From Anaerolineae bacterium (lineage in GTDB: Bacteria > Chloroflexota > Anaerolineae > Caldilineales > Caldilineaceae): DNA of 64,000 nt. Below, piece after piece: positions 30,689 through 40,109 of this stretch. Location of the stretch: assembly GCA_030432295.1 (NCBI GenBank), contig JAUIHI010000012.1, forward strand, positions 121,447 to 185,446, written 5' to 3'. Below the pieces are notes generated by a model. It made no database searches, had not been told where the DNA came from, and worked only from the letters and a program-made list of their open reading frames with translations. Positions within the stretch are counted from its first letter, which is position 1, and the number at the start of each line of letters is the position of its first letter. A program made the translations under genes and the position numbers.

Positions 30689-31711
30689 CTACGCCGCCAG
30701 AGATTCAGCCATCTCCCTGCCGCCGACCGACGGCTCGTTCTTGTAGAGAAAACAGGCAACGGCTCGATCCTCGTGGGTGCGGTAGAGAGGCGGCTGCTTT
30801 TCGTGGCATTCTGCCATGACAAAGGGGCAGCGATTGGCAAATTTGCAGCCGTGACCGTGGGCACTCTTGAGGCCAGAAGTAAGCGGGGCCTGATCCACAT
30901 CGTTCTGGCTGCCCCAGCGAATGTCCGGATCTGGCAAAGGGATCGAATTGACCAGCAGTTTTGTATAAGGATGTTGCGGGTCTTTGATCACCTGTTCGAC
31001 GCTGCCGACCTCGGCCACAGATCCCCGGTAGAGGATATAGATGTCTTTGCTGATCTGGTACGCTGTCGTCAGATCGTGGGTGATGTAGATAAGGGAAATG
31101 CCCAGGTCCCGCTTGAGTTTCATCAGGCTTTCCAGAATCGTCGCCCGCAAGGAGGCATCCACCATAGAAACTGGCTCGTCGGCCAGGATGACACGGGGAT
31201 TTAGGAGCAAGGCCCGGGCCACCATAATACGCTGCCGCTGTCCGCCGCTGAGTTGATGAGGATAGCGTCCCAGGGTTTCGTTGGGCCGCAGGCCAGCCAG
31301 TTGCAGACTCTCTTCGATGAGCCGTTGCTCTTCCTCCTTGGAGCCAGCCAGTTTGAATTTACGCACTGGCGTGGTCAGAACCTGATCGATCCGGTAGAAG
31401 GGATTATAGACCTCGAAAGGGTCTTGAAAGATGGCCTGCACCTGTCGCCGGAATTCCCGGCGTTCGCTGCGGTCCATCGTGGCCAGGTCCTTGCCGCGAA
31501 AACGGATATTCCCATCGCTTGGCTGAATCATACCCAGCAGAAGGCGGGCCAGGGTCGTCTTGCCGCTGCCGCTTTCACCGGCGATGGATATGATGCTCGG
31601 CTTCTCTTCATTGATGGTCAGTGAAACTTCATCCACCGCCACCAGCCGGTCTTTGCTGAGAACACCACTTCCAAACACCTTCGTCACACTTTGCGCTTCC
31701 AGAAGCTGCAT
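30689..31711 (-). CDS. Peptide/nickel-type ABC transporter ATP-binding protein (DppF/OppF)
   Basis: A 340-residue ATPase subunit. Walker A is GESGSGKTTLARL, the signature is LSGGQRQRIMVARAL and Walker B is VILADEPVSMVD. The C-terminal extension with CKFANRCPFVMAEC is the oligopeptide-transporter tail, whose Cys residues commonly bind an iron-sulfur cluster. The start at 31711 lies five bases after the stop of the partner ATPase. Last gene of the five-gene importer operon. Confidence 0.92.
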   Translation of the reverse strand: MQLLEAQSVTKVFGSGVLSKDRLVAVDEVSLTINEEKPSIISIAGESGSGKTTLARLLLGMIQPSDGNIRFRGKDLATMDRSERREFRRQVQAIFQDPFEVYNPFYRIDQVLTTPVRKFKLAGSKEEEQRLIEESLQLAGLRPNETLGRYPHQLSGGQRQRIMVARALLLNPRVILADEPVSMVDASLRATILESLMKLKRDLGISLIYITHDLTTAYQISKDIYILYRGSVAEVGSVEQVIKDPQHPYTKLLVNSIPLPDPDIRWGSQNDVDQAPLTSGLKSAHGHGCKFANRCPFVMAECHEKQPPLYRTHEDRAVACFLYKNEPSVGGREMAESLAA

Positions 31712-31716
31712 CGGAA

Positions 31717-32730
31717 CTAACTCCCGTTGTAGAGGTGGCAGGCAACCCACCGGTCTGGTTTGATTTCAACAAGCGGTGGAATCTCCACTTGGCAGTGGGG
31801 CAACACCTGGGGACAGCGGGGATGGAACATACAGCCAGTTGGCGGCGTGAGCAGCGATGGTGTCATCCCAGAAATTCCTTTGAAGTTCTCTTTTGATTCC
31901 AGGGTGGGCAGGCTGCCGATGAGCAACTGGGTATAGGGATGCAGGGGATCTTTGAAAATCTCCCGCACCGGACTTACTTCCACCAGCTTTCCACCGTACA
32001 TCACCCCCACCCGATCCACGAACTGTGCCATCAGTCCCATATCGTGTCCCACCAGGATGATGGATGCCCCTAGTTCGCTCTGCACACGGCCAAGCGTCTC
32101 CATTACCTGGCGCTGGACGACCACATCCAGGGCGCTGGTCGGCTCGTCGGCAATGATCACTTTCGGTTTGAGCAGAATCCCCATAGCAATGCAGACCCGC
32201 TGCTTCATTCCCCCGCTCAATTCGTGGGGATAGGCATTCACCACATTGCGACTCAATTCCACAGATTCAAGTACGTCGAAAATTCTTGCTTCGCGGCTGG
32301 TTTTACCCCCCGAATCCATATGGGCTGTGACTGCATCGCGCAACTGCTCGCCGACCTTCAGCATTGGGTTGAGCGAGTTCATCGCGCCCTGGGGGATGAG
32401 GGCGATATCGGCCAGCCGGGCACGGCGCATCTCTTCCTCGCTCAGGCTCAATAGGTCAACCCCATCGAGAAGCACTTGGCCTCCCTCGATGACTGCCGGC
32501 GATTGCAGCAGGCGCATCAGGCTGAGGGCCATCGTTGTTTTTCCAGAGCCAGATTCACCCACCAGCCCCAATCGTTCGCTGGGCCGAAGGAAGAAACTGA
32601 CGTCGTTCACCGCACGTACCTGCCCGCCGCCCGTCTGGTAGCTGACACGCAAGTTCCGCACATCGAGTATACGGTCTGCACGCGTTTTTGTACGTACGTC
32701 AACAGGTTTGGTCTTGACGTTGCTCAACAT
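31717..32730 (-). CDS. Peptide/nickel-type ABC transporter ATP-binding protein (DppD/OppD)
   Basis: A 337-residue ATPase subunit. Walker A is GESGSGKTTMALSL, the signature is ELSGGMKQRVCIAMGI and Walker B is VIIADEPTSALD. The C-terminal tail has the oligopeptide-transporter motif GCMFHPRCPQVLPHC. It forms a heterodimer with the DppF-type subunit encoded next. The N-terminal 20 residues are a non-conserved extension. The ATG at 32730 is preceded by GAGAG. Confidence 0.92.
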   Translation of the reverse strand: MLSNVKTKPVDVRTKTRADRILDVRNLRVSYQTGGGQVRAVNDVSFFLRPSERLGLVGESGSGKTTMALSLMRLLQSPAVIEGGQVLLDGVDLLSLSEEEMRRARLADIALIPQGAMNSLNPMLKVGEQLRDAVTAHMDSGGKTSREARIFDVLESVELSRNVVNAYPHELSGGMKQRVCIAMGILLKPKVIIADEPTSALDVVVQRQVMETLGRVQSELGASIILVGHDMGLMAQFVDRVGVMYGGKLVEVSPVREIFKDPLHPYTQLLIGSLPTLESKENFKGISGMTPSLLTPPTGCMFHPRCPQVLPHCQVEIPPLVEIKPDRWVACHLYNGS

Positions 32731-32778
32731 GTTTCTCTCAATGCAAAGAATAGACTTGGGGAGATGGTTCTGCCAGGG

Positions 32779-33693
32779 CTAGTTGTGCGTGGAACCCTGG
32801 AGTCGGGGATTGGCATATTTATCCAGCGACACGCTCATCATAAACAGACCCGTAAAGATGATGGCAAGAGTCACCAGTGGTGGCCCCCACCACCACCACA
32901 TCCCTTTGAAGAGGGCCGAATAGTTGAAGGCGTAGTAAAGTGTACGGCCAATAGTGGGGACATTCTGAGGGCCAAGCCCCAGGACTTCCAGGCCCACCGA
33001 AGCCAGGATGCCGCCGCTGACCGCGCCCACAAACGACGCGGCCAAATACGCGGTCAAGTTGGGCAGAATCTGGAATATGATAATTTCAAAATCATTCTGA
33101 CCAGAGAGCCTGGCGACGTCTACAAAGAGCCGCTCGCGCAGGCTGAGGGTCTGGGAGCGGATCAACCGCGCGGGCAAAGGCCAGGACAACAGCCCCACGA
33201 TGACCGCCATAATTTCTACTGTCACCACCCGCACATAGGCAGAGACAGTGATCAAAATAGCCAGGGTTGGGATCACCAGCATCACGTCGGCAAAGCTGCT
33301 GAAGATAGTATCGGTGTAGCCCTTGTAAAAGCCAGCGATCAGGCCCATAAGCGCGCCGATAAGAACACCAACAGCACCGGCCAGGAAACCGATCTTGAAT
33401 GTATTCGGGATGCCGATCACCATCACAGTGAACATATCCCGGCCCAATCCGTCGGTGCCCAGGAGATTTTCTGCCGAGGGCCGGAGGTTGAGCTTAGCCG
33501 CACCCATATCAGCCATCTTCCGGCTGGTCGTCATTTCTCCGATATACCCAAAGAGGAAGAGGGCAAGCAGCAGCAAAACGCCAAATGTAAAGAGGCGATT
33601 GTTGTTGAAGAAGCCGAGCACGACGCGCGCCGTTTTCCAGATATTTACCCCGGAGTTGGGGCGTGTATTGTTTTGCACTGTTGCGGTATTCAT
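32779..33693 (-). CDS. Peptide-type ABC transporter permease (DppC)
   Basis: A 304-residue inner-membrane permease. After an N-terminal cytoplasmic segment and first helix it has LGTDGLGRDMFTVMVIGIPNTFKIGFLAG, the hallmark of DppC/OppC proteins, and a coupling loop near DVARLSGQNDFEIIIFQILP. Its ATG shares a base with the stop of the DppB gene (TAATG), indicating translational coupling. Confidence 0.92.
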   Translation of the reverse strand: MNTATVQNNTRPNSGVNIWKTARVVLGFFNNNRLFTFGVLLLLALFLFGYIGEMTTSRKMADMGAAKLNLRPSAENLLGTDGLGRDMFTVMVIGIPNTFKIGFLAGAVGVLIGALMGLIAGFYKGYTDTIFSSFADVMLVIPTLAILITVSAYVRVVTVEIMAVIVGLLSWPLPARLIRSQTLSLRERLFVDVARLSGQNDFEIIIFQILPNLTAYLAASFVGAVSGGILASVGLEVLGLGPQNVPTIGRTLYYAFNYSALFKGMWWWWGPPLVTLAIIFTGLFMMSVSLDKYANPRLQGSTHN

Positions 33694-34712
33694 TAGCCCG
33701 AGCTTTCTGCCACATAGGTCACCCGCGGATCAAGCCGGGGATAGACCAGATCGATAATCAGCACGGCCAGACCCACAGACACAGCCAGAATAAGTGTGAT
33801 GCCCTGAATGACCGTATAGTCGCTGTTGACGATAGACATATAGAGTTGGTAGCCAAGCCCCGGATAGGAGAAAACAATTTCTACCAAAATGGCGCCGGAG
33901 ACTACGTGGCCCAACGCAATGGCAAGGTGCATTAGCTGTGGTGGGATCGCGTTGCGGATGGCATATCGCCACAGTATGCGCGATTTGCGTAGTCCCTTTG
34001 CCTCGGCCAACAGCATATAATCTTCGCCGATTGTGTTTACCATCAGGCCACGCATAGAGAGTGCCCATCCCCCCAGGCTTGTGAGGATGATAGACGAGGC
34101 TGGTAGAATCGCATGCCGGAAAGCACTTTTGATGAAAGGCCAACTAAGCTCACGCGCCATCCCGCTTTCAACCGCACCACTCATAGGCAAGACATGGGCA
34201 GTGAAAGCAAAGAAATAAAGGAGCAACATAGCCAGCAGATAGTAGGGCAGCACACCGCCAATCATAGTCAAGGAGAGCAGCGACTTCAGAATGCCTGGTG
34301 TGCCCTTCCACGCCAATAGCGCGCCGATCAGTATCCCCAGCACAAAGGTAATGAGGACGCTAACACCGATCAGACTGATCGACCAGCCAATGGCCGGGCC
34401 GATGATATCCCATACTTCTGCCGGATAGGCGGAGAGCGATTCACCGAAATCAAGGCGAAGCGTATTCCACATATATTTGGTGTATTGAATGTAGAGAGGG
34501 TCATCCAGCCCGAAGCGCTCGCGATAGGCTTCGAACATGGCCTGTCCGTTCTCGATCCCGGCGCTGGCATTCGACATACGCGATGTGATGGCACCGATGG
34601 GGTTGCCTGGCGCCAGACGAGGGATCATAAAGTTGAACGACGCCGCGACAAAGATAACCAACAAAAACATGCCGATGCGCCTGATAAAATAACCGAGGTC
34701 CAGTCCTCGCAT
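33693..34712 (-). CDS. Peptide-type ABC transporter permease (DppB)
   Basis: A 339-residue permease. YFIRRIGMFLLVIFVAASFNFMIPRLAPGNP is the typical DppB N-terminus, and GEDYMLLAEAKGLRKSRILWRYAIRNAIPP is the coupling loop. The ATG at 34712 is taken as the start, with GAAGGGG upstream; a TTG at 34715 is possible. Together with the DppC protein it forms the channel. A perfect hairpin lies between this gene and the binding-protein gene. Confidence 0.92.
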   Translation of the reverse strand: MRGLDLGYFIRRIGMFLLVIFVAASFNFMIPRLAPGNPIGAITSRMSNASAGIENGQAMFEAYRERFGLDDPLYIQYTKYMWNTLRLDFGESLSAYPAEVWDIIGPAIGWSISLIGVSVLITFVLGILIGALLAWKGTPGILKSLLSLTMIGGVLPYYLLAMLLLYFFAFTAHVLPMSGAVESGMARELSWPFIKSAFRHAILPASSIILTSLGGWALSMRGLMVNTIGEDYMLLAEAKGLRKSRILWRYAIRNAIPPQLMHLAIALGHVVSGAILVEIVFSYPGLGYQLYMSIVNSDYTVIQGITLILAVSVGLAVLIIDLVYPRLDPRVTYVAESSG

Positions 34713-34769
34713 CAAATGCTACCCCTTCTGTCGCCTGATATTTGTACTGTCATAGTTCTGTCCGTCGCG

Positions 34770-34809
34770 GTGCTGCACGTCGTTCACATGTGTGAACGAC
34801 GTGCAGCAC
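34770..34809 (-). repeat. Intercistronic perfect hairpin between binding protein and DppB
   Basis: Perfect 19-base arms (34770-34788 and 34791-34809) around two bases. It stands 13 bases after the binding-protein stop. The equivalent place in the sugar importer operon also has a perfect hairpin. Confidence 0.8.
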
Positions 34810-34822
34810 GCAAATTCTACGT

Positions 34823-36649
34823 TTATTGCGCTGGCTTGATCTCTACAAGCTGGCGCAGGAAGTGCTGCCAGTGGCCTGGCGGTTGGACATAATTGTTGTC
34901 CTTCGTCGGCCAGTTGGTCCAATAGGTGGTGTTGAACAGGAGAAACACGGGTGTTTGCACCAATGGGATGTCAGGCAGTTCGTCGGCCCAGATGGTCACG
35001 GCCTGCTTCATCAGGTCCACCACCTGGGGGTCGCCCAGAGGCAGAGCGCCCATCTCATCAACCAGCGCGGAGTATTCGTCATTCACCCAGCGTCCACCGT
35101 TGTTGGTATTGTCCACATACTCGGTGCCGGGCGTTCCGATGGGATTGACCCATTTCTTGTGATAGCGCTGCATGCCAAACCACGGCTCGATGACACTTCC
35201 ACAGCCATCCCACTGGGTTGCTGCGGTGAAGTTGCCACGTCCGGTCTGATCGCGGAAGATGCCCCACTCCAGAATACGCAACACGGCATCAATGCCGACC
35301 TCATTCAACTGTTGGGATACCATGCGTGCCCACGGCTCCATAAAGGGCGGGAGCACGATGTCGAGGGAGAGGGTCGTGCCGTCGGCATCCACATATTTGC
35401 CCGAACCGGCATCCAGGGTGTAGCCCTGGCTCTCCAACAACTCGCGGGACTTGTCCGGGTTGAACTCACCGATGGGGGCGACAATGTCTGCGATCGCATC
35501 CTGGAACGGCTTCATACCCGCATAGTCGGGGAAGATGAACGAGGAGGTCGCACCAGCACCTTCGGTGACTACATCTACAATCTGCTGGCGGTTGATGGCA
35601 TAGGAGAGCGCCCAGCGCATCTCTTTCTTGTCCCACGGCGCAACCGTACTGTTGATTGTGAGCATACGCGGGCACGGGTCAATCCAGCCCAGGGGCGGTT
35701 CGTCCGTGTACGATACCAGGTTCGGGTTCTGCGCCATCAACGCCGCATTGGTGCTTGGGCTGTTGCCACCGCCGGTGTCGGATTCATTGTTGGCGAGCAT
35801 CTGCTGGCCGGTCGCCGCATCACCCACCCACGGTCGGCGGATCTCAAGCGGTGCAGGCAGATTGAACGCCCCGGACTTGGCGCCCCACCAGTTGTCGTTG
35901 CGTTTGTAGACAAACTCGGTTGACGAGAAGCTCTTTACCACATAGGGACCGCTGAAGACAGGCGAGCCGGTTGCCTCATCGTACTCATTCTTGAAGGTGA
36001 CCGGGTCCTTGCCTTCCCAAACGTGCTTTGGCAGAGGAACGATGGCCTGGGAAGTGGTGCCAGCCAGATTTTCCATGACAAAGCGGGGGTTGGCTCCGGT
36101 CAGTGTGAACTTAATCGTGCTTTCGTCAATGGCTTCGACCGATTCCACCCACTGCTCGACCGCGCCCGACCAGTTGAGCTGGGGCGCATACTCTTTCAAC
36201 ATATTGATGGTAAAGACCACATCCTCGGATGTGAGCGGCGTGCCATCGCTCCATTCGGTGCCGTCACGCAGGGTAACGGTCCATTCATCCAGGGCATCGT
36301 TGGCTTCATAGCTTTCCGCCAACCAGCCGTCGATCTGGCCGGTTTCGTAGTTGAGCATGAAGAGGGGTTCCATCATATTCTGGTTCATCCCCTGCAGGAT
36401 ATAGGTGCCGGGAATGTACGGGTTCCAGATATCTGGAGCCGGAATATTGACGTTGCCGGGAATCACGAGAACGTCTTTACGGGCTACAGGACCTGACTGT
36501 TCCGCTGCTGCTGCGGGTTGATCTGCCGCTGCGGCCGATTGGTCCGCTGGGGCTGCCGGTTGCGCGGCAGGAGCCGCACAGCCGATCAACACGAGCAAAA
36601 CACCTATCAAAACCAGCGTTGTCAAGAATTTCGACTTTACTGCTGACAC
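34823..36649 (-). CDS. Peptide-type ABC transporter substrate-binding lipoprotein (family 5)
   Basis: A 608-residue extracellular solute-binding protein. The signal peptide ends in the lipobox VLIGC, followed by an Ala/Gln/Pro/Asp-rich linker. The family 5 signature region reads WTVTLRDGTEWSDGTPLTSEDVVFTINML. Ligands may be peptides, nickel chelates or oligosaccharides. The start is a GTG at 36649 with AAGGAGG 6 bases upstream. A near-perfect promoter lies at 36931-36959. First gene of a binding protein, DppB, DppC, DppD, DppF operon. Confidence 0.9.
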   Translation of the reverse strand: MSAVKSKFLTTLVLIGVLLVLIGCAAPAAQPAAPADQSAAAADQPAAAAEQSGPVARKDVLVIPGNVNIPAPDIWNPYIPGTYILQGMNQNMMEPLFMLNYETGQIDGWLAESYEANDALDEWTVTLRDGTEWSDGTPLTSEDVVFTINMLKEYAPQLNWSGAVEQWVESVEAIDESTIKFTLTGANPRFVMENLAGTTSQAIVPLPKHVWEGKDPVTFKNEYDEATGSPVFSGPYVVKSFSSTEFVYKRNDNWWGAKSGAFNLPAPLEIRRPWVGDAATGQQMLANNESDTGGGNSPSTNAALMAQNPNLVSYTDEPPLGWIDPCPRMLTINSTVAPWDKKEMRWALSYAINRQQIVDVVTEGAGATSSFIFPDYAGMKPFQDAIADIVAPIGEFNPDKSRELLESQGYTLDAGSGKYVDADGTTLSLDIVLPPFMEPWARMVSQQLNEVGIDAVLRILEWGIFRDQTGRGNFTAATQWDGCGSVIEPWFGMQRYHKKWVNPIGTPGTEYVDNTNNGGRWVNDEYSALVDEMGALPLGDPQVVDLMKQAVTIWADELPDIPLVQTPVFLLFNTTYWTNWPTKDNNYVQPPGHWQHFLRQLVEIKPAQ

Positions 36650-37080
36650 GTAGGGCCTCCTTGTTTGCCGTCAATAAAATGGGTTGAACTTCAGACAGAC
36701 GAACGAAAAAAACACAGAAGAAGGTAGTGGCAGACTGTGGCCATGCAAAAGGAAGTTTGATCTGGCATCCTTTTGTTGCCGCATGCTGCCAAACCGGGAA
36801 ACCGGACAATGTGCTACAGCGTAAAACTCCGGCCAGGAACATACGCCGGTCTGCGCTGTACTGATGGATTTTATGCTAAGTCTGGGACCTGTGAAGTGGT
36901 AAAAAGCTTGTGAGTGAGTGACGGAAAAAGATTGTAGCAGACGTTTCGAGGGATGTCAAAGGGCAAAAAAGTGCCCACAAATGCCTCTGGCCAAAGAACG
37001 TATCTATCCCAATTCGCCAACTCGTACCTATCCGAGTAGACTACCCCAATCAACTATTCAACCAATCACCAATTTCCCCT
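36650..37080. other. Non-coding gap between divergent genes
   Basis: 431 bases without a supported gene. It holds the promoter of the peptide importer on the minus strand and otherwise AT-richer sequence. No clear promoter was found for the plus-strand glycosyltransferase gene and no strong symmetry other than short imperfect repeats. Confidence 0.6.
36931..36959 (-). promoter_or_regulatory. Sigma-A promoter of the peptide importer operon
   Basis: On the minus strand TTGACA (36954-36959), 17-base spacer, TACAAT (36931-36936): 6/6 and 5/6 matches at ideal spacing. The leader to the GTG at 36649 would be about 275 bases, long enough to carry regulation, but no known riboswitch was recognised in it. 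Confidence 0.68.
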
Positions 37081-38184
37081 ATGCCCACACTCGCCTATTT
37101 CATCACACCCCACGGCTTCGGCCACGCGGCCCGGGCCTGCGCGGTAATGGCCGCGGCCCAGCGCCACATCCCGGACCTGCGCTGGGAAATCTTCACCCGC
37201 ACGCCTGAGTGGTTCTTTGCCGAATCTCTGACCGGACCCTATGCGCTCCACCCTACAGACACGGATGTGGGGTTGGTGCAGGTGGACGCGCTGCGCGCAG
37301 ACCTGTCCGCCACAGTGGAACGACTGGCCGGGCTGCTGCCCTTTGCACCAGAGCGTGTGGATGGGCTGGCCAGCCAAGTGAATGCCCTCGGCTGTCAGGC
37401 CCTCCTCTGCGATATTGCCCCGTTGGGAATTGCCGTGGCCCAGGCAGCGGGGATTCCATCTGTGCTGCTGGAGAATTTTACGTGGGTGGATATTTATGGG
37501 GAGTACATTCTAGAATGCCCGGCCCTGCGCCCTTATAGTGAGCAGATGGCCGACTGGTTTGCCGCGGCGGACTATCACATCCAGACCGAACCAGTCTGCA
37601 ATCCATCGGCCAATGCAACGCTCACTGTCCCGCCCGTCAGCCGCGCGCCCCGTGCTGGGCGTTCGGCGGTTCGCGGTCTGCTGTCCATCCCAGACGGCAG
37701 CCCATTTCTGTTGATTACAATGGGTGGCGTGGACTTTCAGCACAGCTATCTGGACCGGCTGGCCCACTTCCCGGATGTCCATTTCGTCTTGCCCGGCAAC
37801 CACACGGCCACGGACGCGCCGCCGAATGTCCATCTTCTTTCGCCCCAATCCGGGATATTCCATCCGGATATTGTGGCGGCCAGCGACGGGGTGGTTGGCA
37901 AAATCGGCTACAGCACCCTGGCTGAAGTCTATGCGGCGGGGGTTCCCTACGGCTACGTGCCTCGTCCCCGCTTCCGGGAATCGGATGTGCTGTCAGCCTT
38001 TGTGGAGCGGGAGATGGCCGGTTTCGCCATCGACGCCGATGATCTGAGCGACGGGCGCTGGATCGAGCGGATCCCCGATCTGCTGGCCCTGCCCCGGCGC
38101 GGGGAGGAACGGAGGAATGGGGCTGAGGTGATTGCCGAGTTTCTCAAAGGATTAGAGATTGGGAGCAATCCCATCCCCTACTGA
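37081..38184 (+). CDS. GT-B fold glycosyltransferase-like protein
   Basis: A 367-residue protein. FITPHGFGHAARACAVMAA at the N-terminus is the glycine-rich loop of GT-B enzymes such as MurG-like and L-arabinokinase-associated transferase domains. The C-terminal half has FLLITMGGVDF and DGVVGKIGYSTLAEVYAAGVPYGYVPRPRFRES, which match the donor-nucleotide-binding region. Donor and acceptor are unknown. No ribosome site is visible before the ATG. It overlaps the convergent PQQ-type dehydrogenase gene by seven bases at the 3' end. Confidence 0.75.
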   Translation: MPTLAYFITPHGFGHAARACAVMAAAQRHIPDLRWEIFTRTPEWFFAESLTGPYALHPTDTDVGLVQVDALRADLSATVERLAGLLPFAPERVDGLASQVNALGCQALLCDIAPLGIAVAQAAGIPSVLLENFTWVDIYGEYILECPALRPYSEQMADWFAAADYHIQTEPVCNPSANATLTVPPVSRAPRAGRSAVRGLLSIPDGSPFLLITMGGVDFQHSYLDRLAHFPDVHFVLPGNHTATDAPPNVHLLSPQSGIFHPDIVAASDGVVGKIGYSTLAEVYAAGVPYGYVPRPRFRESDVLSAFVEREMAGFAIDADDLSDGRWIERIPDLLALPRRGEERRNGAEVIAEFLKGLEIGSNPIPY

Positions 38185-39344
38185 TACTCCACCCGATAGA
38201 CAATCCCGCCTTTGTCATCGCTGATATAGAGCGCGCCGTCTGCGCCCACAGCCAGCCCCGTCGGTCGCCCACTGGCGGAGCCGTCGGCTTGCAGGAAGCC
38301 GGTGACAAAATCCTCCACCTGCGCTGCTGGTTGGCCGTTCTCAAAAGCCAGACGCACCACTTTGTAGCCGGTCGGTTCGCTGCGATTCCACGAGCCGTGA
38401 AAGGCGATAAAAAGATCGTCCTGGTATTCGGCGGGGAAGAGATCGCCGGTGTAGAAAGCCAGGGACAGGGGTGCGGAGTGGGCCTGCATCTCCACCACCG
38501 GCTGGACGACGCCCTCGCACGCGCCAGGCGAGCCGTATTCCGGGTCCTCCAGATTTCCACTGTGGCAGCGGGGCCAGCCGTAGTCGCCCCCCTCCTCCAC
38601 CACATAGACATTCTCCGGCGGCAGGTCGTCGCCCAGCATATCCCGCCCGTTGTTGGTGGCCCAGAGCGCGCTGGTTTCGGGGTGGATCGCCAGCCCCACC
38701 GCGTTGCGCAGCCCTGTGGCAAAAATCGTCTCGCCGGTCGCCCGATCCCCGATGGGCGGATCGTAGACAACAACCGCGGCCCGGCGCGGGTCCTCTTCGT
38801 TGCAGACATTGCAGGTGGAGCCGATAGAGACGACCATCCGCCCGTCGGGCAGAAACTCGACGGTTCGGGTATTGTGGCCGCTGGAGGGATAGTCATCGAT
38901 GAGGGCTGTCTCCTTGTCTGCCAACCCGTCGCCGTCGGTGTCGCGCAGACGGATGACACCGCTGGGCACGCCCACATACCAGGCGTCCTTGTGCCAGACA
39001 AGACTGTGGGGAGCGTTCAGGTCAGTCGCAAAGGGGCGGATTTCGTCGGCCACACCGTCCCCATCAGCGTCAGGCAGGGCCACAATCCGGCCATTTCCCC
39101 GGTCCGCAGCGTAGAGCACACCGTCCGGTCCCAGGGCGAGAAAGCGCACATTGTTCAACCCCTCGGCATAGACTGTCACCCGGAAGCCAGGGGGCGCGTT
39201 CAGTTCCGCCACCTGGCCCTGGCCCAGCATAGGACGAATATCGACTACTTGGGACATCTGCCAGTAGAGGGCAACGGCTCCAAGAATCAGCAAGGCCAAC
39301 GTGCCAAATATAAGTGACCGGCGGCCACGTGAAGTACGAAACAT
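38178..39344 (-). CDS. PQQ-dependent sugar (sorbosone-type) dehydrogenase-like protein
   Basis: A 388-residue six-bladed beta-propeller protein with an N-terminal membrane anchor (residues 9-29). Blade motifs FLALGPDGVLYAADRGNGRI, HNTRTVEFLPDGRMVVSIGS, GLRNAVGLAIHPETSALWATNNGRDML and FIAFHGSWNR are typical of soluble aldose sugar or sorbosone dehydrogenases. PDADGDGVADE and DTDGDGLADKE look like calcium-binding loops. It probably acts outside the membrane. Tail-to-tail with the glycosyltransferase gene. Confidence 0.85.
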   Translation of the reverse strand: MFRTSRGRRSLIFGTLALLILGAVALYWQMSQVVDIRPMLGQGQVAELNAPPGFRVTVYAEGLNNVRFLALGPDGVLYAADRGNGRIVALPDADGDGVADEIRPFATDLNAPHSLVWHKDAWYVGVPSGVIRLRDTDGDGLADKETALIDDYPSSGHNTRTVEFLPDGRMVVSIGSTCNVCNEEDPRRAAVVVYDPPIGDRATGETIFATGLRNAVGLAIHPETSALWATNNGRDMLGDDLPPENVYVVEEGGDYGWPRCHSGNLEDPEYGSPGACEGVVQPVVEMQAHSAPLSLAFYTGDLFPAEYQDDLFIAFHGSWNRSEPTGYKVVRLAFENGQPAAQVEDFVTGFLQADGSASGRPTGLAVGADGALYISDDKGGIVYRVEYQ

Positions 39345-39384
39345 TCGGTAATCTCCAAAGGTTTGCTGCGATGGTACTGCCAGA

Positions 39385-39393
39385 TGCTATAAT
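39385..39393 (+). promoter_or_regulatory. Extended -10 promoter of the PIN operon
   Basis: TGCTATAAT: a perfect TATAAT (39388-39393) with an upstream TG, the extended -10 form. No good -35 is present at 17 bases; TTGCTG lies at 19. The leader to 39441 is about 40 bases. Confidence 0.52.
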
Positions 39394-39440
39394 AGGGGCT
39401 ATTGAAGGCACATCGGATTCGGAAGTCGAGAGGTGAATTA

Positions 39441-39896
39441 ATGGCAAACACTGTGCATTCCGTTTATTTAGATGTGTGCGTCCTAAATCGGCCTTTTGAT
39501 GATCAGAGCCAAATGCGTATCCGGCTAGAATCAGCAGCAGTCCAGTTGATTCTAGCGAATATTCGTAGCCAATCTCTTCAAATGGTAATCTCGCCTGTAC
39601 ACACGCTGGAAGTAGCAGCCATCCCAGACACTGCAAGACGAACTTCACTTCAGGCATTACTTCGAGATTTTGGCGCTACAGTGGAAGTGAATACCGTTTC
39701 AGCCCAAGAGCGTGCTATCATTTTACACACTCAGGGAATGGGGGTTGCCGATGCGGCCCATATTGCTTACAGTGAGGCGATGAAGACCGACTTTATCACG
39801 GTCGATGATCGATTATTGCGTCAATGTGCCCGGATCGGTATACAAATCTGGACAGGTACACCGATTGCTTATTGCGAGAAAGAAGGTTTGAAATGA
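39441..39896 (+). CDS. PIN domain protein, probable ribonuclease toxin
   Basis: A 151-residue PIN-fold protein. SVYLDVCVLNRPFDD has the first acidic residue (Asp11), a Glu follows in HTLEVAAI, and GVADAAHIAYSEAMKTDFITVDDRLLRQC supplies the remaining acidic cluster. PIN toxins cleave RNA with Mg2+ or Mn2+. The start at 39441 follows AGGTG. Its stop overlaps the next ATG as ATGA, so the small downstream protein is made together with it. Unlike classical vapBC, the presumed partner is encoded after the toxin. Confidence 0.85.
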   Translation: MANTVHSVYLDVCVLNRPFDDQSQMRIRLESAAVQLILANIRSQSLQMVISPVHTLEVAAIPDTARRTSLQALLRDFGATVEVNTVSAQERAIILHTQGMGVADAAHIAYSEAMKTDFITVDDRLLRQCARIGIQIWTGTPIAYCEKEGLK

Positions 39897-40108
39897 CAGT
39901 TCACACATACCTACCCGAAGATACAATGATTGAGCGCGCTGTAGAGGCGTTGTTTCAGGCATTAGGGCCAATTGAGGCTGCCCGCTTTCTCGCTCTCCCC
40001 CAACGCCCAATCCTCGATTCGGTCGAGTGGCATCGACGCTGGCAAGACTCCCTGGACGCAGACGAATTCTTTGCCAAAGCCTTTGTCAGCCCCGCTGAAC
40101 AACCGTAG
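39893..40108 (+). CDS. Small protein coupled to PIN toxin, putative antitoxin
   Basis: A 71-residue protein (MTVHTYLPEDTMIERAVEAL...). It is predicted mostly helical, with the core ALFQALGPIEAARFLALPQRP and a C-terminal RWQDSLDADEFFAKAF. I do not recognise a named domain. The four-base overlap with the PIN gene and its small size suggest an antitoxin or toxin regulator. It ends one base before the convergent LarA-like gene. Confidence 0.68.
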   Translation: MTVHTYLPEDTMIERAVEALFQALGPIEAARFLALPQRPILDSVEWHRRWQDSLDADEFFAKAFVSPAEQP

Positions 40109-40109
40109 C

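Noticed and set aside
36650..36930. Long leader of the peptide importer considered as a riboswitch
   Set aside because: No conserved core of a known riboswitch class could be recognised by reading; a covariance-model search would decide.
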